Positions 9,311-17,851 of a stretch of DNA of 64,000 nucleotides are shown here, piece by piece. Where the stretch lies: contig NZ_CP013342.1 of NCBI RefSeq assembly GCF_001610975.1, positions 2,241,001 through 2,305,000 of the forward strand, written 5' to 3'. The position numbers were made by a program, and so were the translations under genes. How positions within the stretch are numbered: position 1 is the first letter of the stretch; the number at the start of each line of letters is the position of its first letter. Origin of the DNA: Sphingopyxis terrae subsp. terrae NBRC 15098 (GTDB taxonomy: Bacteria > Pseudomonadota > Alphaproteobacteria > Sphingomonadales > Sphingomonadaceae). The notes below the pieces were generated by a model. It did no database searches. It was not told the origin of the DNA and saw only the letters and a program-made list of their open reading frames with translations.

Positions 9311-9951
9311 CGATCGCCGCCTTGCGGAAGCGCGGCAAGCAGCGCTTCGACCATATGCGCGGTGACGGTCCCCGCTTCTTCGGCCGGCAGGCCCTGGTCG
9401 TGCCGCAACGCGCGCCAGTTCTGGAAGGAGAGGGTGGCACATAGCGCCTCCGCCGCCACCTTGTTCGCAAGGACAGGCGCGGGCAGCAGGCGCATTACCA
9501 GTTCGCGCTCGACCGTGATGACGCGGCCATATTCGGCCATCAGAAAGGGCGACTGATAGCGCTTGATATTGGCCGCGAGCCGGAACGGCAGCATCGTTTC
9601 GAACACGCGGACGCGGCGGCGGGCGAGATCGCGCATGTTCGCACGCCAGTCGTTGTCGAGATAGGGGGCGGTGACGATCGGCATCACCCGTTCGGCGATC
9701 GTCGCCGAAATCTCGCTATAGAGCGAATCCATATCGTCGAAATGGCGGAAAACGGTGCGAATGCCGATCCCGGCTTCGTCGGCGACGCGCGCCGCGCTGG
9801 GCATCAGGTCGCCGCCAGCGATCAGCTCCATCATCGCCTTGACGATGCGTTTGTGGCTCGACCGGCTGCGTTCGCGCCGACCATCGATCCGGGGCGTCTC
9901 GCTCGCCGGATTCGCCTTTGCCTCGCCCTCCGCTTTCGCCGTTGTCGTCAT
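9307..9951 (-). CDS. TetR-family transcriptional regulator
   Basis: The protein has 214 residues from the ATG at 9951; a longer TTG start at 9987 is less likely. The N-terminal helix-turn-helix region reads MPSAARVADEAGIGIRTVFRHF, typical of TetR, and the C-terminal part is a helical ligand domain. GGGGAGG lies just upstream of the ATG, rather close. It overlaps the FGE start by 4 bp and is divergent from the operon with the second sulfatase at 10074-12387. It probably controls sulfatase and FGE expression; the effector is unknown. Confidence 0.88.
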   Translation of the reverse strand: MTTTAKAEGEAKANPASETPRIDGRRERSRSSHKRIVKAMMELIAGGDLMPSAARVADEAGIGIRTVFRHFDDMDSLYSEISATIAERVMPIVTAPYLDNDWRANMRDLARRRVRVFETMLPFRLAANIKRYQSPFLMAEYGRVITVERELVMRLLPAPVLANKVAAEALCATLSFQNWRALRHDQGLPAEEAGTVTAHMVEALLAALPQGGDR

Positions 9952-10025
9952 GTCCTCCCCGCTGGCGCAGCTTGGCGCCGTGGTCAATGCCCGCTTCGAA
10001 GCATCTTGCGCCGCGCCCGATATAA

Positions 10026-10042
10026 TGACACATATAGTGCCA
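10026..10042. promoter_or_regulatory. Possible TetR operator in divergent gap
   Basis: TGACACATATAGTGCCA is an imperfect dyad (12 of 17 positions symmetric) in the gap between the TetR gene and the divergent 10074 operon, next to AT-rich TATAAT. TetR operators usually lie in such a position. The symmetry is modest. Confidence 0.35.
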
Positions 10043-10073
10043 ATAGTTTCGGGGCAACCGAAGAGTCGGGGGA

Positions 10074-10721
10074 ATGATGGGGGAGCAGGCTTTTCTTGTC
10101 GGCGCGATTTGGGCGGGCGCGTTGCTGCTCTGGCTCGCCTTCCTGCTGTTCTACGATGGGTTCCGCCGCCCGCTGACGCGCGCCGAGATCGACGCCTTTC
10201 TGGGCACGCTCGGCGATCGCATGGAGGAAACGGGCAACGACAGCGCCCGCCTGCGCGCTTTTCTGGAGGACGACGACGGACGCGAATTCGTCATGGTCAA
10301 TCTTGTCCGCACGCGGCCGGGCCAAGTCACCGATCCCGCCAGCGGCGAGACGCGCGCGGGCAGCGAATGGCTGCGCCGCTATTCGGACCCCTTCGTGCGC
10401 GGGCTGATCGCGCGCGGCGGGCATCCGCTCTATGTCGGCGCCAAGGTCGGCGGCTATATCGACGCGTGGAACACACCCGCCGACCCCGGCTGGTCGCTGG
10501 TCGGCACGATGCGATACCGCAGCCGCCGCGATCTGATCCGCATGGCGGCCGATCCGGCCTTTCGCGCCGTGCATCCGAACAAGACACTGGGGATCGAGAC
10601 GACCTTCTCTTTCCCGACGCAGCGACAGATCGCCTTTTATGCCAGCCCGCGGGTCACGGTGGGGCTGGGGCTCGCGCTCGCTGCGGCGCTTGCGCATATC
10701 GCGCTTTTGACATGGGCTTAG
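10074..10721 (+). CDS. Unknown membrane-anchored protein with two TM helices
   Basis: I do not recognise a named family. The 215-residue protein has a transmembrane helix at each end (about residues 8-28 and 192-212). The domain between them contains REFVMVNLVRTRPG, GHPLYVGAKVGGY and WSLVGTMRYRSRRDL, which resembles a ferredoxin-like (DUF1330/dimeric alpha-beta barrel) fold. The start may be the ATG at 10074 or 10077. It is 19 bp upstream of a sulfatase on the same strand, so the two form an operon divergent from TetR-FGE. A role beside the sulfatase is likely but unspecified. Confidence 0.7.
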   Translation: MMGEQAFLVGAIWAGALLLWLAFLLFYDGFRRPLTRAEIDAFLGTLGDRMEETGNDSARLRAFLEDDDGREFVMVNLVRTRPGQVTDPASGETRAGSEWLRRYSDPFVRGLIARGGHPLYVGAKVGGYIDAWNTPADPGWSLVGTMRYRSRRDLIRMAADPAFRAVHPNKTLGIETTFSFPTQRQIAFYASPRVTVGLGLALAAALAHIALLTWA

Positions 10722-10740
10722 AGGGGGCCGGAGGGGACCG

Positions 10741-12387
10741 ATGAAGAAACGCTGGATTGCATTGGGCGTCGTCGCGCTGATCGGCGCGGGTGGCTATTGG
10801 GGTTTTCAGGAGAATAAATATCGTCTGCCCGGGATGATCCAGGATTGGCGCGACCCGGTGCAGCCGAACCACGCGGTGGTCTGGCAGCAGGGGCCGGGTG
10901 CGGCCCCCGTCACCGCGCCGGGGACCAAGCGCCCGCCCAACATCATCCTGATCGTCGCCGACGATCTGGGCTGGAACGACATCAGCCTGAACGGCGGCGG
11001 CGTTGCGGGCGGGATCGTCAAGACGCCCAACATCGACGCGCTGGCACGTCAGGGGCTGAACTTCACCACCGCCTATGCCGCGAACGCCACCTGTTCGCCG
11101 TCGCGCGCGGCGATGATGACCGGCCGCTATCCGACTCGCTTCGGTTTCGAGTTCACCGCGGTGCCGACCGCCTTTGCCGAGAATCTGGCGCATGGCGGCG
11201 GCCTTGGCCCGCTGAAGGCGGTATTCCACAAGGAACTGATCACCGACGATATTCCCGACTATCCCGACATGGGCGTCCCGCCGAGCGAAATTACCATAGC
11301 CGAAGCGGTGAAGGCGGCGGGATATCACACCATCCACATCGGCAAATGGCATCTGGGCGAAGCGCCGCGCTTGCAGCCCAATGCGCAGGGTTTCGACGAA
11401 AGCCTCGCGATTCTGGCGGGGGGCGCGAAATTCCTGCCCGACGACGATCCCGATACGGTCAACGCCAAGCTGCCGTGGGATCCGATCGACCGTTTCATCT
11501 GGGCCAATCTGCGCCACGCCGTCACCTTCAACGGCGGCAAGCGCTTTCATCCCCAGGGGCATATGACCGACTATTTCGCCGCCGAAGCCGAAAAGGCGAT
11601 CGAGGCGAACAAGAACCGGCCCTTCTTCATGTATCTGGCGTTCAATGCGCCGCACACGCCGTTGCAGGCAACGCGCGAGGAATATGACCGGCTGCCGCAG
11701 ATCAAGGATCACAAGACGCGCGTTTACGGAGCGATGATCGCGCAGCTCGACCGCCGCATCGGCGATGTCATGGCGAAGCTCAAGCAGGCGGGGATCGACG
11801 ACAATACGCTTGTCATCTTCACCAGCGACAATGGCGGGGCCTGGTACACCGGCATCCCGCACCTCAACGCGCCCTATCGCGGCTGGAAGGCGACCTTCTT
11901 CGAGGGCGGCATCCGCACGCCTTTCTTCATGCGCTGGCCGGGCCATATCGCGCCGGGTTCTACCCGCGCCGACGTGACCGGGCATATCGACATATATTCG
12001 ACGATCGCCGCCGCGGCGGGGGCGAAGGTGCCGACCGATCGCATCGTCGACAGCCAGAATATCCTTGCCGGGCCGGCGCATCGCCAGGCGATGTACTGGC
12101 GTTCGGGCGACTATCGCGTCGTGCGCGCGGGCGACTGGAAATTGCAGGTAACGAAGCGGCCCGAAAAGGTTCGCCTCTATAATGTCGCTATCGATCCGAC
12201 CGAACAGCATGATGTGTCGGCGCAGGAGCCGCAGCGCGTCGCACAGCTTCGTGCGATGATCGAGGCGCAGAACAAGGGGATGGCCAAGCCGATCTGGCCG
12301 GGGCTGATCGAGGGGCCGGTGCGGATCGACGTGCCGCTCAACGCGCCGTGGAAGGACGGGCAGGATTATATCTACTGGACCAACTGA
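10741..12387 (+). CDS. Membrane-tethered type I sulfatase
   Basis: The 548-residue sulfatase has an N-terminal hydrophobic segment (residues 5-20) without a clear cleavage site, so it may remain anchored. The metal-site motif NIILIVADDLGWNDIS begins near residue 67. The formylglycine motif is CSPSR at Cys118, and HIGKWHLGE plus FTSDNGG are the other sulfatase signatures. A GGAGGGGA ribosome site precedes the ATG. It follows the unknown membrane protein and probably relies on the neighbouring FGE. Substrate class cannot be assigned; it is not closely similar to the 6620 sulfatase. Confidence 0.9.
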   Translation: MKKRWIALGVVALIGAGGYWGFQENKYRLPGMIQDWRDPVQPNHAVVWQQGPGAAPVTAPGTKRPPNIILIVADDLGWNDISLNGGGVAGGIVKTPNIDALARQGLNFTTAYAANATCSPSRAAMMTGRYPTRFGFEFTAVPTAFAENLAHGGGLGPLKAVFHKELITDDIPDYPDMGVPPSEITIAEAVKAAGYHTIHIGKWHLGEAPRLQPNAQGFDESLAILAGGAKFLPDDDPDTVNAKLPWDPIDRFIWANLRHAVTFNGGKRFHPQGHMTDYFAAEAEKAIEANKNRPFFMYLAFNAPHTPLQATREEYDRLPQIKDHKTRVYGAMIAQLDRRIGDVMAKLKQAGIDDNTLVIFTSDNGGAWYTGIPHLNAPYRGWKATFFEGGIRTPFFMRWPGHIAPGSTRADVTGHIDIYSTIAAAAGAKVPTDRIVDSQNILAGPAHRQAMYWRSGDYRVVRAGDWKLQVTKRPEKVRLYNVAIDPTEQHDVSAQEPQRVAQLRAMIEAQNKGMAKPIWPGLIEGPVRIDVPLNAPWKDGQDYIYWTN

Positions 12388-12416
12388 CCGGTTCGGTCGT
12401 CGCCGGAGGGAAGGGG

Positions 12417-12863
12417 TCAGCGTTCGATCTTGGTCACCAATATGACCGACGTCGTCGTGCGTTCGACCCCGTCGAGCAGGCCGATCTCGTCGATCAGCTC
12501 GTTGAGCAGGGCGCTGTCCTCCGCTTCCAGCATCGCGATGATGTCATATTCGCCGCTGATCGCGTGGATCGCCTGAACCTGGGTAAAGCCGGCGAGGGCG
12601 GCCTCGACCTCGCGGTGATAGCGCGGCAACGTCTTGATCATCATATGGGCGCGGACGCGGCCGGCGGCAAAGGCTTGTCCCAGCCGCACCGTATAGCCCG
12701 CGACGATATTATCCTCTTCCAGCCGCGCGAGCCGCGAATAGACCTGGCCGCGCGAGATGCCGAGTTCCTTCGCAAGCTGTGCGATGGTCTGGCGCGCATC
12801 GTCGCGCAGCAGGGTGAGCAGGCGATCGTCGATCTCGTCGAGACTGACGGTCATCGGCGCCAT
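12417..12863 (-). CDS. Lrp/AsnC-family transcriptional regulator
   Basis: The 148-residue protein has an AsnC helix-turn-helix (QLAKELGISRGQVYSRLARLEE) and a C-terminal RAM effector domain (MMIKTLPRYHREVEAALAGF followed by SGEYDIIAMLEAED). Regulators of this family usually sense amino acids. Its start (ATG at 12863) overlaps the stop of the upstream cyanophycinase-peptidase gene by one base (TGATG), so the two are in one operon. Sensing of Asp, Asn or Arg released by that enzyme is a reasonable inference. Confidence 0.9.
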   Translation of the reverse strand: MAPMTVSLDEIDDRLLTLLRDDARQTIAQLAKELGISRGQVYSRLARLEEDNIVAGYTVRLGQAFAAGRVRAHMMIKTLPRYHREVEAALAGFTQVQAIHAISGEYDIIAMLEAEDSALLNELIDEIGLLDGVERTTTSVILVTKIER

Positions 12864-14794
12864 CAGTCCGCCCATGCCTCGTCAGCGAAGATCGCCGTCT
12901 GTGGTTCCGCCCCGGCCGTCATCCGGCCACGATACATGCCAAGGTCGTTGAGTGCAAAGACCGGGCGGCCGTCGGGGCCCATCGCGATCAGGCCGCCGTC
13001 GCCGCCGATCGCACCGACCGCCGCGATGGTCGCCTGCGCCGCGTCGTTCAGGCTTTCGCCTTTCCACGCGACGCGGTCGCAGACCTGCCGCGCCGCGCTT
13101 TCGCGGATGAAATATTCGCCCGATCCCGTCGCCGAAACCGCGCATCGGCCGTTGCTGGCATAGGTGCCCGCGCCGATGATCGGCGAATCGCCGATGCGGC
13201 CCCAGCGCTTGCCGGTCATGCCGCCGGTCGAGGTTGCGGCGGCGAGATTGCCGTTGGCATCGATCGCAACCGCGCCGACGGTGCCGAACAGATGCGTCGG
13301 GTCGAGCGCGGCCTGATGCTTCTTGCGCCAGGCGAGCAACTGCTGCCACCGCTGATCCGTCCGGAACCAGGCGGGGTCGACCTGTTCGAGCCCCTGTTCG
13401 ACCGAGAAGCGGTCGGCGCCGTCGCGCGCCAAGAGAACGTGCGGGCTCTTGTCCATCACCGCGCGGGCAAGGTCGATCGGGTGACGGGTGCGCGTGACAC
13501 CCGCGACGGCACCGGCCTTGAGCGTGGCGCCGTCCATGATCGCGGAATCGAGTTCGTTGGTCCCCTCGGCGGTGAACACGGCGCCGCGACCGGCATTGAA
13601 AAGCGGATTGTCCTCGAGCACGCGCACCGCCGCCGCGACCGCGTCGAGCGCCGGGCCGCCCTTGTCGAGCACCGCCGATCCGGCGCGCAGCGCGGCGTCG
13701 AGGCCGGCGCGATAGGCGGCTTCCTTGTCGGGGGTGAGCGAGCCGGGCTTGATGACCCCGGCGCCGCCATGGATCGCGAGCGACCAGCGCGGCACCTCGA
13801 CCAGTTCGCCCGCGCGCGCGGCATAGTTGCGCACGAACACCGGCGCATCGACGCGGCCCGAGGGCAGGTGAACGACCGAGCCCGGCCCGACCCCCGTCAC
13901 CTTCACCCGCGGCACATCGAGCGGCCTGCGGTCGCTGACGTTGCGCAGTTCCGATCCGTCCACGACCCAGGCATAGCCGTCGGGTGCGGTCGCATAGATG
14001 CGCCCCGACCCGTCGGGTTCGACCGCGAGCGCGGCGCTTTCATCGACGCCGAGCCCGATCATCGCGGGCGCGTCGGCAGCGCGTCCGACCTGCGCCTTGG
14101 CGACGAAGGCGAAAAGGCGGCCGAGCCGGTCGCGTTCCTTGAAATGCGTATCGGTGACGATGCCCTTGAGCAGCGCCAGGTGCAGGAATTCGCCTTCGAT
14201 GGTGTTAGCGGGGCCGAGCGGATCGGCGAGCGCCTCAGGACTCTTGATGCTGCCGTCGTCCATCGCGCCATAGAGTTTTTCGCCCTGCATCGCGAGGCCG
14301 GCGCTGGTCCCGGCGAGCGGCTTGCCCGCCGCGACATGCGCGTCGATGATCTCGTTGACCGGCGTGCCGCGCCAGAAGCGCACATATCGCGACTGGTCGC
14401 CGCCGGCGATGAAGATGCCGTCGGCCTTGCGCAGCCGGTCGAGAATCTTCTTGTCGGTCGCTTGCGAACGCGCGTGGAAAACGAAGATTTCGACCGACTG
14501 GATGCCGCCGATGTCGCGATAGAATTCCTCGCCGATTTCCTTGCCGTAAGAAGCGCTGAGGACGACGATGTGGCCCTTTCCGGCCTTGCCGAAGAACCAT
14601 TTCATCGCGTCGATATTCCGGTCGCCTCCGCCCATCAGCAGCAGTCCGCCCGATACCGGACCCGGCGTCGGCGTGTTCAGCGCGCCATAGACATAATGTT
14701 CGTAGGGCTGGTCTTTCGCCGCCGCTGGCGGCGCGGCGAGAAGGAGCGCGTACAGCAGTGCGGTGATCCATTTGAACAGTCTGATCGGCGGCAT
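12863..14794 (-). CDS. Secreted cyanophycinase-isoaspartyl peptidase fusion
   Basis: The 643-residue protein joins two enzymes. Residues 1-28 form a signal peptide. Residues about 40-300 match peptidase S51 cyanophycinase, with the nucleophile elbow GTSAGLAM (Ser164) and GGDQSRY. Residues about 335-640 match the Ntn-hydrolase isoaspartyl peptidase/asparaginase family, with SLAIHGGAG, NPLFNAGRGAVFT and the autocleavage site FGTVGAVA (Thr505). Cyanophycinase releases beta-Asp-Arg dipeptides and the second domain would split them to Asp and Arg. The ATG at 14794 fits the GGAG ribosome site better than the ATG 6 bases upstream. It is co-transcribed with an AsnC regulator and divergent from a TonB receptor. 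Confidence 0.88.
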   Translation of the reverse strand: MPPIRLFKWITALLYALLLAAPPAAAKDQPYEHYVYGALNTPTPGPVSGGLLLMGGGDRNIDAMKWFFGKAGKGHIVVLSASYGKEIGEEFYRDIGGIQSVEIFVFHARSQATDKKILDRLRKADGIFIAGGDQSRYVRFWRGTPVNEIIDAHVAAGKPLAGTSAGLAMQGEKLYGAMDDGSIKSPEALADPLGPANTIEGEFLHLALLKGIVTDTHFKERDRLGRLFAFVAKAQVGRAADAPAMIGLGVDESAALAVEPDGSGRIYATAPDGYAWVVDGSELRNVSDRRPLDVPRVKVTGVGPGSVVHLPSGRVDAPVFVRNYAARAGELVEVPRWSLAIHGGAGVIKPGSLTPDKEAAYRAGLDAALRAGSAVLDKGGPALDAVAAAVRVLEDNPLFNAGRGAVFTAEGTNELDSAIMDGATLKAGAVAGVTRTRHPIDLARAVMDKSPHVLLARDGADRFSVEQGLEQVDPAWFRTDQRWQQLLAWRKKHQAALDPTHLFGTVGAVAIDANGNLAAATSTGGMTGKRWGRIGDSPIIGAGTYASNGRCAVSATGSGEYFIRESAARQVCDRVAWKGESLNDAAQATIAAVGAIGGDGGLIAMGPDGRPVFALNDLGMYRGRMTAGAEPQTAIFADEAWAD

Positions 14795-14978
14795 CAGCAT
14801 ATCTCCTTCGGCAACTCTGATCGATGGATGTTACATAATCGACACGCAAAATGACAATATGATTCCTGTTTTAGTCATAATGATTGAAATTTTCGGTCCG
14901 TTCTGGCTGATAGGGCGCGTCTCGTGACAGGGCATTGGGGGCGCCGATTCGCGCCGCAGACAGGATAGGGGCTTTTCG

Positions 14979-17765
14979 ATGGAACATCTCGGCCGACGGT
15001 CGCTTCGCATCATTCTAGGGCTGGGCGTCTGCCTTCCCGCGCTCGCCACGCCGGCGCTGGCGCAGGACGCGTCGGACGAGGGCGCGGTGCAGGAGATCAT
15101 CGTCACCGGTTCGCGCATTCCCACGATAAAGGATCAGGGGCCGTCGGCGGTCACGACCATCGATTCCGATGCGATCCGCGCCAACGGCTATACCAGCGTC
15201 CCCGAACTGCTCGCGGCGATGACCCAGAACAGCGGCGAGACGCAAAGCCCGCAGTCGGGCAGCAGCGCCGACTTCACCCCCGGCGCGCAGCAGGTCGACC
15301 TGCGCGGGCTTGGCCCCAACCACACGCTCGTGCTCGTCAACGGGCGCCGCATCGCCGATTTCCCGCTGCCCTATATCGGCCGCAGCAACTTCACCGACAT
15401 TTCGAATATCCCGGTGGGGCTGATCGACAAGGTCGAGATATTGTCGGGTGCAGCCTCGGCCATTTATGGTTCGGACGCGATTGCGGGCGTCATCAACTTC
15501 AAGATGAAGGAAAATCTGGACGGCCTGACGCTCGACTATCGCCACGGCCGCACCCAGCATGGTGGCGGCATGTCGCATCGCTTCACCGCGACCGGCGGCT
15601 GGTCGACCGACCGTTTCAGCATCGCGGCCGGTATCGAATATCTCGACCAGCGTCCGCTGTGGGCTTATGATCGTTCGATCCAGGACAGCACCGACGACAG
15701 TCCCGGCAGCACGATCGCGCGCCGCACCTTCCTGCGCTACAGCATCGAAAACGACAGCTATATCGATCCGGGTCCGGCGGCCTGCGCCGGGGTTGCGAAC
15801 CTCAACGGCGGTTCGACCATCTATACGTCGCGTCCGCGCTACGGCGATTATGATCCGGCGATCGACGATTACGGCCCCGGCTATTACTGCGGCAGCAAGA
15901 CGTCGATCGGCTACGGCACGATCGTTTCGGGTCGCAAGGGCTTCAACAGCTTCGGCACGATGTCGTACGAGCTGTCGGACAATGCCAAATTGTTCGCCGA
16001 CTTTCAGTTCGGAATCAGTAAGGTCCGGCTGATGTACGACGTCACGAGCTGGGCGTTCGAAAGCTCGTCGTCGAGTTCGGACAACAGTTTTTACAACGCG
16101 TTCGACGATACGATCGACGACTGGTCGCGCCAGTTTGCCCCGGAAGAAACCGGCGGGCTGGAAATGCAGCGCAGCAAGCAGACGACCTACAGCATCACGC
16201 CCGGTATCCGCGGCAATTTTGGCAATGCCTGGAATTACGAGGCATCTTTCAATTACAGCCGCTACCAGTCGGTCGTGCGCTGGCCCCAGATCGTCAATTC
16301 CAAGGCGATCGCCTTCTTTCTGGGCGAACAGCTGGGGGTCGACGAGGACAGCGGCTATCCGATTTTCAACGCCGATCCCGCGCGGCTCTACACCGCGCTG
16401 ACGCCTGCCGAATATGACAGCATTTCGGCCGATACGGTCTATCGTCCGTATAGCTGGACCAGCAATTTGCAGGCGACGCTGACCAATGGCGAGCTGTTCC
16501 AGCTTCCGGCCGGCCCGGTCGGGGTCGCGGTGGTCGCCGAATATGGCAAGCAGGGCTATAATCTGCGTCCCGATCCGCTGGCGCTCACCGACTATTATTA
16601 CAGCTGGAAAGACAGCGACGGTGCGGGCAAGCGCAGCCATGCCGCGATCGGCGGCGAAGTGCGCGTGCCGGTGCTCGATTTCGTGACGCTGACGGGTGCC
16701 GGCCGCTATGACACCTTCGGCTTTGCCGGCCGCGATGTCGGCAAGTTCACCTATAATGGCGGGGTCGAAGTCCGACCGACGAGCAGCCTGCTGCTGCGCG
16801 CCGCCTATGGCACTGCCTTCCGCGCGCCTGACCTCCACTATGTCTTTACGGGGCCGGGCAATGTGCAGAGCAGCGTCGATGACTATTATCTGTGCGCGGT
16901 CGAAGAGCCCGACGAGGATATCGGCGATTGCAGCTATTCGGGGACCGGCGTCGTCGTGAACCGGACCGGCAACCGCAACCTCGACGCCGAAACCGGACGA
17001 ACGCTGACGGGAGGCATCGTCTTTTCGCCGTCGAGCCGCCTCCATGTTTCGGTCGATTATTTCCGCGTGACGCTCGACAATCAGGTCGACGATCTCAGCA
17101 TCGACACGCTGGCCCGGACCGAGGCGGACTGCAGCGTGCTGACCGCGGGCGGCACGCCCAAGCTCGATCCCAATTCGCCGACCTGTCAGGATGCCTTCGC
17201 GCGCATCACGCGCTTTGCCAGCGGCGGCAATGCCGGGCAGATCTCGTCGATCCGCGTCAATCCGATCAACATTGCGCGCGAAAGGACGAGCGGGATCGAT
17301 ATCGCCTTCCGCGGCAGCCTGCCAACCGGTATCGGCAACTTCACCCTGTCGCTCGCGCACAGCCATGTGTTCAAGCACAGTTTCCAGCAATATCCGGGCG
17401 ATCCGTTCGTCGACAAGCTCGCCGTCGATAGCGGCTATTACCTGCCGCGCGACAAGTCGAACGGCAGCATCTCATACGAAAATGAGGGCTTTCAGCTGAC
17501 CTTTTCGGGCACCCGGCTCGGCAAGCTGCCCAATTATGACGAGGATGCGTTCATCAAGGCGAGCTACCTCTTCAATGCGACCATGCAATATGATTTCACC
17601 GATCATCTGCGCGGCTCGCTGACGGTGCGCAACCTGTTCGACACGAACCCCGTCAAGGACCCGACCTGGTCGAGCTATCCCTATTACAACACCAGCTGGT
17701 TCGACAGCATCGGACGCAGCGTGTTCCTGCAGCTCACCTACAAATTGGGAGGATCGGCGCTCTGA
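14979..17765 (+). CDS. TonB-dependent outer-membrane receptor (next to cyanophycinase)
   Basis: The 928-residue receptor has a signal peptide ending in PALAQ, then the TonB-box-like stretch EIIVTGSRIP. The plug domain contains QVDLRGLGPNHTLVLVNGRR and VEILSGAASAIYGSDAIAGV. A 22-strand-type beta-barrel follows, ending in aromatic-rich VFLQLTYKLGGSAL. It imports a substrate across the outer membrane using TonB energy. Its position, divergent from the cyanophycinase fusion with a 184-bp gap, suggests uptake of cyanophycin fragments or Asp-rich peptides, which is an inference. A terminator follows. Confidence 0.92.
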   Translation: MEHLGRRSLRIILGLGVCLPALATPALAQDASDEGAVQEIIVTGSRIPTIKDQGPSAVTTIDSDAIRANGYTSVPELLAAMTQNSGETQSPQSGSSADFTPGAQQVDLRGLGPNHTLVLVNGRRIADFPLPYIGRSNFTDISNIPVGLIDKVEILSGAASAIYGSDAIAGVINFKMKENLDGLTLDYRHGRTQHGGGMSHRFTATGGWSTDRFSIAAGIEYLDQRPLWAYDRSIQDSTDDSPGSTIARRTFLRYSIENDSYIDPGPAACAGVANLNGGSTIYTSRPRYGDYDPAIDDYGPGYYCGSKTSIGYGTIVSGRKGFNSFGTMSYELSDNAKLFADFQFGISKVRLMYDVTSWAFESSSSSSDNSFYNAFDDTIDDWSRQFAPEETGGLEMQRSKQTTYSITPGIRGNFGNAWNYEASFNYSRYQSVVRWPQIVNSKAIAFFLGEQLGVDEDSGYPIFNADPARLYTALTPAEYDSISADTVYRPYSWTSNLQATLTNGELFQLPAGPVGVAVVAEYGKQGYNLRPDPLALTDYYYSWKDSDGAGKRSHAAIGGEVRVPVLDFVTLTGAGRYDTFGFAGRDVGKFTYNGGVEVRPTSSLLLRAAYGTAFRAPDLHYVFTGPGNVQSSVDDYYLCAVEEPDEDIGDCSYSGTGVVVNRTGNRNLDAETGRTLTGGIVFSPSSRLHVSVDYFRVTLDNQVDDLSIDTLARTEADCSVLTAGGTPKLDPNSPTCQDAFARITRFASGGNAGQISSIRVNPINIARERTSGIDIAFRGSLPTGIGNFTLSLAHSHVFKHSFQQYPGDPFVDKLAVDSGYYLPRDKSNGSISYENEGFQLTFSGTRLGKLPNYDEDAFIKASYLFNATMQYDFTDHLRGSLTVRNLFDTNPVKDPTWSSYPYYNTSWFDSIGRSVFLQLTYKLGGSAL

Positions 17766-17771
17766 CCGGTC

Positions 17772-17810
17772 GCGGCGGGGGCGGGCTTCCGTCCCCGCCG
17801 CCCTCCTCTT
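17772..17810 (+). terminator. Terminator after TonB receptor
   Basis: The 9-bp stem GCGGCGGGG / CCCCGCCGC with a 12-base loop is followed by the pyrimidine run CCTCCTCTT. It sits just after the stop at 17765 and separates the receptor from the LacI gene. Confidence 0.7.
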
Positions 17811-17851
17811 AGGCGCTTGTGAAACAAGGCGGACGCGCGTTAAGGGGAGCC

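Noticed and set aside
8462..9556. A 364-codon plus-strand open frame opposite FGE
   Set aside because: FGE on the minus strand has all family motifs; the plus frame has none.
15015..17390. A 791-codon open frame antisense to the TonB receptor
   Set aside because: Low-complexity, Arg/Ala/Asp-rich translation with no domain; it is the mirror frame of a GC-rich gene.
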